NCBI RefSeq assembly: GCF_041521385.1
Contig: NZ_CP168006.1
Coordinates: 2,198,858-2,262,857 of the forward strand
Direction: 5' to 3'
Length of the DNA stretch: 64,000 nt
Origin: Alcaligenes faecalis
GTDB lineage: Bacteria > Pseudomonadota > Gammaproteobacteria > Burkholderiales > Burkholderiaceae_B
Shown: in pieces, positions 62,135 through 64,000 of the stretch
Layout of the letters: every line of letters begins with the position of its first letter
Numbering within the stretch: position 1 is the first letter of the stretch
Notes under the pieces: model-generated
What the model was told of the DNA's origin: nothing
Databases searched by the model: none
What the model saw: only the letters and a program-made list of their open reading frames with translations
Position numbers and translations under genes: made by a program

Positions 62135-62530
62135 TCATGCCGGCTTAATCGGCGTACACAACTCCACCACAATGCGCTCTGGCGTCTGCACATAAGACAC
62201 CACCTGTCCCCATGGCTTGTCCTGCGGCGGTGCCAGTTCTGTGCCCCCTTCCGCCAGTGCCTTGGCATGAGCGGCAGGCACGTCGTCGCAGACCAGGGCA
62301 ATTTCGATACCCAATGGCACGTCCGAGGCGTGCGGTGACAGATGACCCTTAGGGTAATTCATGTACGCCAGCATCTCGCCCGCAAAGGCCAAGGTGGTTT
62401 GGCCGGTTTCCAGCTCCCCGTACAGCCCGGTTTCATGCAGCATTTTGGTAGGCAAACCAAATGCACGGTTGAAGTAATCCAGTGCCTGGCTGACATCGGG
62501 GACGTAGATGATCGTGTAGCCAAATTGCAT
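62135..62530 (-). CDS. VOC-family (glyoxalase/bleomycin-resistance fold) protein
   Basis: The start ATG 62530 gives 131 residues (MQFGYTIIYVPDVSQALDYFNRAFGL). Metal-ligand-type residues are at His near 32, in MLHETGLYGELETG, and Glu in RIVVELCTP near the end, in the beta-alpha-beta-beta-beta arrangement of the fold. It stands between the HPP gene and katA on the minus strand. The enzymatic reaction is not predictable. Confidence 0.85.
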   Translation of the reverse strand: MQFGYTIIYVPDVSQALDYFNRAFGLPTKMLHETGLYGELETGQTTLAFAGEMLAYMNYPKGHLSPHASDVPLGIEIALVCDDVPAAHAKALAEGGTELAPPQDKPWGQVVSYVQTPERIVVELCTPIKPA

Positions 62531-62570
62531 AGTAAGGCTCGATAGGAAAACGCAGGGCCAGTGCAAAAAA

Positions 62571-62604
62571 AATCGGCTCCCCAATTGTAGATGGGGAGCC
62601 GATT
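62571..62604 (-). terminator. Terminator after the catalase gene
   Basis: A 13-bp AATCGGCTCCCCA / TGGGGAGCCGATT stem (62571-62583 and 62592-62604) is followed on the minus strand by an eight-T run. It closes the catalase transcript 31 bases after its stop. Confidence 0.93.
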
Positions 62605-62634
62605 CTTTGATGGCTTAAACAGCCCGATCAGGGT

Positions 62635-64000
62635 TTAAAGCTGACCGCGTTTCGTCAGTTCTGCTTTGACACCTGCACCGTAGGCAGGGTCCGCCTTGGT
62701 GAAGTGGCCCAACTGACGCTCGATGATTTCCTTGGGAACACCGGCCATGGCGTCGGCAATATTGCTGAACAGACGCTGCTTTTCCTCATCGTTGAACAGG
62801 CGGAACAGATTGCCGGGCTGTGAGTAGTAGTCATCGTCTACACGGTGATCCCAGTGATCTGCCGGCTGGCCGTCCAGCGCCAGAGGCGGTTCGCTGCGGG
62901 GAGCCTGTTGCCATTGCCCCTGGCTGTTGGGCTCGTAGTTGATCGTGCCGCCGTTATTGTCGCCCGTACGCATGGCGCCATCGCGGTGGTAGCTGTGGAA
63001 TGGGCAACGTGGTGCGTTCACCGGCAGCAGGCCGTGGTTCACGCCCAGACGGTAGCGTTGGGTATCTCCGTAGGAAAAGATACGGCCTTGCAGCATGCGG
63101 TCGGGCGAGTGACCAATACCGGGCACCAGGTTGGCAGGCGTAAAGGCCGCTTGCTCCACTTGGGCAAAGTAGTTGGTGGGGTTCTCGTTCAGTTCCAGCA
63201 TGCCCACATCGATCAGCGGGAAGTCGCCATGTGGCCAAACCTTGGTCACGTCAAAAGGGTTGATGTGGTAGTTGCGTGCCTGCTCTTCGGTCATGATCTG
63301 AATGCGCAGCGCCCAACGTGGAAAGTTGCCCTTTTCAATGTTCTCGTACAGATCGCGCTGCGAGCTTTCGCGGTCCTGGCCCACGACCTTGGTGGCTTCT
63401 TCGTTGGTGTAGTTGGCAATGCCCTGTTGGGATTTGAAGTGGAACTTCACCCAGTGGCGTTCGCCCTTGTCGTTGATCAGGCTGTAAGTGTGCGAACCGA
63501 AACCATGCTGCTGACGAAGGTTACAGGGCAAGCCGCGGTCGCTCATCAAGATGGTGACCTGGTGCAAGGACTCGGGCGACAAGGACCAGAAATCCCAGGC
63601 GGCACTCATATTGCGCAGGTGGCTGCGCGGGTCGCGTTTCTGGGTGTGGATGAAGTCGGGGAACTTCAGTGGATCCCGTATAAAGAAGACAGGAGTGTTA
63701 TTGCCCACGAGGTCCCAGTTTCCGTCTTCGGTATAGAACTTGATGGCAAATCCTCGAACGTCGCGTTCTGCATCGGCGGCTCCTGCTTCACCTGCTACGG
63801 TGGAAAAACGTAAGAAAACGGGGGTCTGGCTGCCAGGCTTGAAGACCTTGGCCATGCTGTACTGACTGATATCGTGCGTGACGGTAAACGTACCGAACGC
63901 GCCCGATCCTTTGGCGTGTACGACGCGCTCGGGGATGCGTTCACGGTCAAAGTGAGCCAGCTTCTCCAGCAGCCAATAATCCTGCATCAGGACGGGACCG
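62635..64000 (-). CDS. katA: Heme catalase, N-terminus clipped by window edge
   Basis: The frame is open to base 64000, giving about 454 residues; the visible start [10 protein letters not shown] is internal, preceded by GPVL, so the true N-terminus (perhaps 25-30 residues) is outside. The active-site His lies in [14 protein letters not shown], the Asn in [12 protein letters not shown], and the heme-ligand Tyr in [17 protein letters not shown]. The short length indicates a small-subunit monofunctional catalase. It decomposes hydrogen peroxide in the cytoplasm. No OxyR gene or site is visible here. The symbol katA is used by analogy with related small-subunit catalases. Confidence 0.94.
   Translation of the reverse strand, partial: GPVLMQDYWLLEKLAHFDRERIPERVVHAKGSGAFGTFTVTHDISQYSMAKVFKPGSQTPVFLRFSTVAGEAGAADAERDVRGFAIKFYTEDGNWDLVGNNTPVFFIRDPLKFPDFIHTQKRDPRSHLRNMSAAWDFWSLSPESLHQVTILMSDRGLPCNLRQQHGFGSHTYSLINDKGERHWVKFHFKSQQGIANYTNEEATKVVGQDRESSQRDLYENIEKGNFPRWALRIQIMTEEQARNYHINPFDVTKVWPHGDFPLIDVGMLELNENPTNYFAQVEQAAFTPANLVPGIGHSPDRMLQGRIFSYGDTQRYRLGVNHGLLPVNAPRCPFHSYHRDGAMRTGDNNGGTINYEPNSQGQWQQAPRSEPPLALDGQPADHWDHRVDDDYYSQPGNLFRLFNDEEKQRLFSNIADAMAGVPKEIIERQLGHFTKADPAYGAGVKAELTKRGQL

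Overview
The window is chromosomal DNA of a betaproteobacterium of the order Burkholderiales. An Alcaligenaceae member, probably Alcaligenes, fits best; this is inferred from gene order and protein style, not from a database search. It spans a chromosomal replication origin. The genes mnmG-rsmG-parA-parB point leftwards from about 34 kb, most genes on the right point rightwards, seven perfect 9-mer DnaA boxes lie between 34.1 and 38.9 kb, and four parS sites lie between 31.8 and 43.5 kb. The strand composition also appears to change there: left-hand plus-strand genes are C/A-rich and right-hand ones are G/T-rich.

Left arm. 1-8.1 kb is a fatty-acid degradation block: the FadE C-terminus, a thiolase, a FadB/FadJ-like bifunctional enzyme, FadL, a hotdog thioesterase-like protein, a chalcone-isomerase-fold lipoprotein-sized secreted protein and FadD. 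8.2-13.2 kb is the sulfite reductase/siroheme operon cysJ-cysI-cysG. Facing it (13.4-17.9 kb) is a tightly overlapping five-gene minus-strand operon: an AhpD-like protein, an acyl-CoA-dehydrogenase-like flavoprotein and a nitrate/sulfonate-type ABC importer. A divergent AraC regulator follows. Together these suggest sulfur scavenging feeding sulfite into CysJI.

19.3-29.3 kb holds the translation genes, all on the minus strand, and their layout is unusual. In transcription order it reads tRNA-Tyr, tRNA-Gly, tRNA-Thr, tuf, rpsJ, a strong terminator, a two-gene glycine-betaine-type ABC transporter, then rplC-rplD-rplW-rplB-rpsS-rplV-rpsC-rplP-rpmC-rpsQ and a terminator. This joins the usual tRNA-tufB context to the usual tufA-rpsJ context and splits the S10 operon between rpsJ and rplC. 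A new extended -10 promoter and a hairpin-rich leader precede rplC.

29.6-39.8 kb is the origin region: parB, parA, rsmG, mnmG, origin DNA, an aminotransferase, more origin DNA, an A+T-rich metallophosphoesterase gene inside the DnaA-box field, and a very A+T-rich tract of about 0.5 kb.

Right arm (39.8-64 kb). This holds a globin-coupled diguanylate cyclase, phosphatidylserine decarboxylase, a DUF4105 membrane protein, a serine/threonine dehydratase-like enzyme, a MarR-type regulator, a PhzF protein, an unrecognised membrane-anchored protein, a FecR-like protein without its sigma factor, a large autotransporter with a metalloprotease HExxH motif, a FlxA-like coiled-coil protein, DinD and MnmE. 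It then has an XRE-cupin regulator divergent from an operon of ArgE-like deacetylase, EutB-like dehydratase, EutC-like cyclodeaminase and a Bug-type binding protein. A TetR/HPP divergent pair with a perfect 18-bp palindrome, a VOC protein and a clipped catalase complete the window. No CRISPR array, transposase, integrase or rRNA gene was seen.
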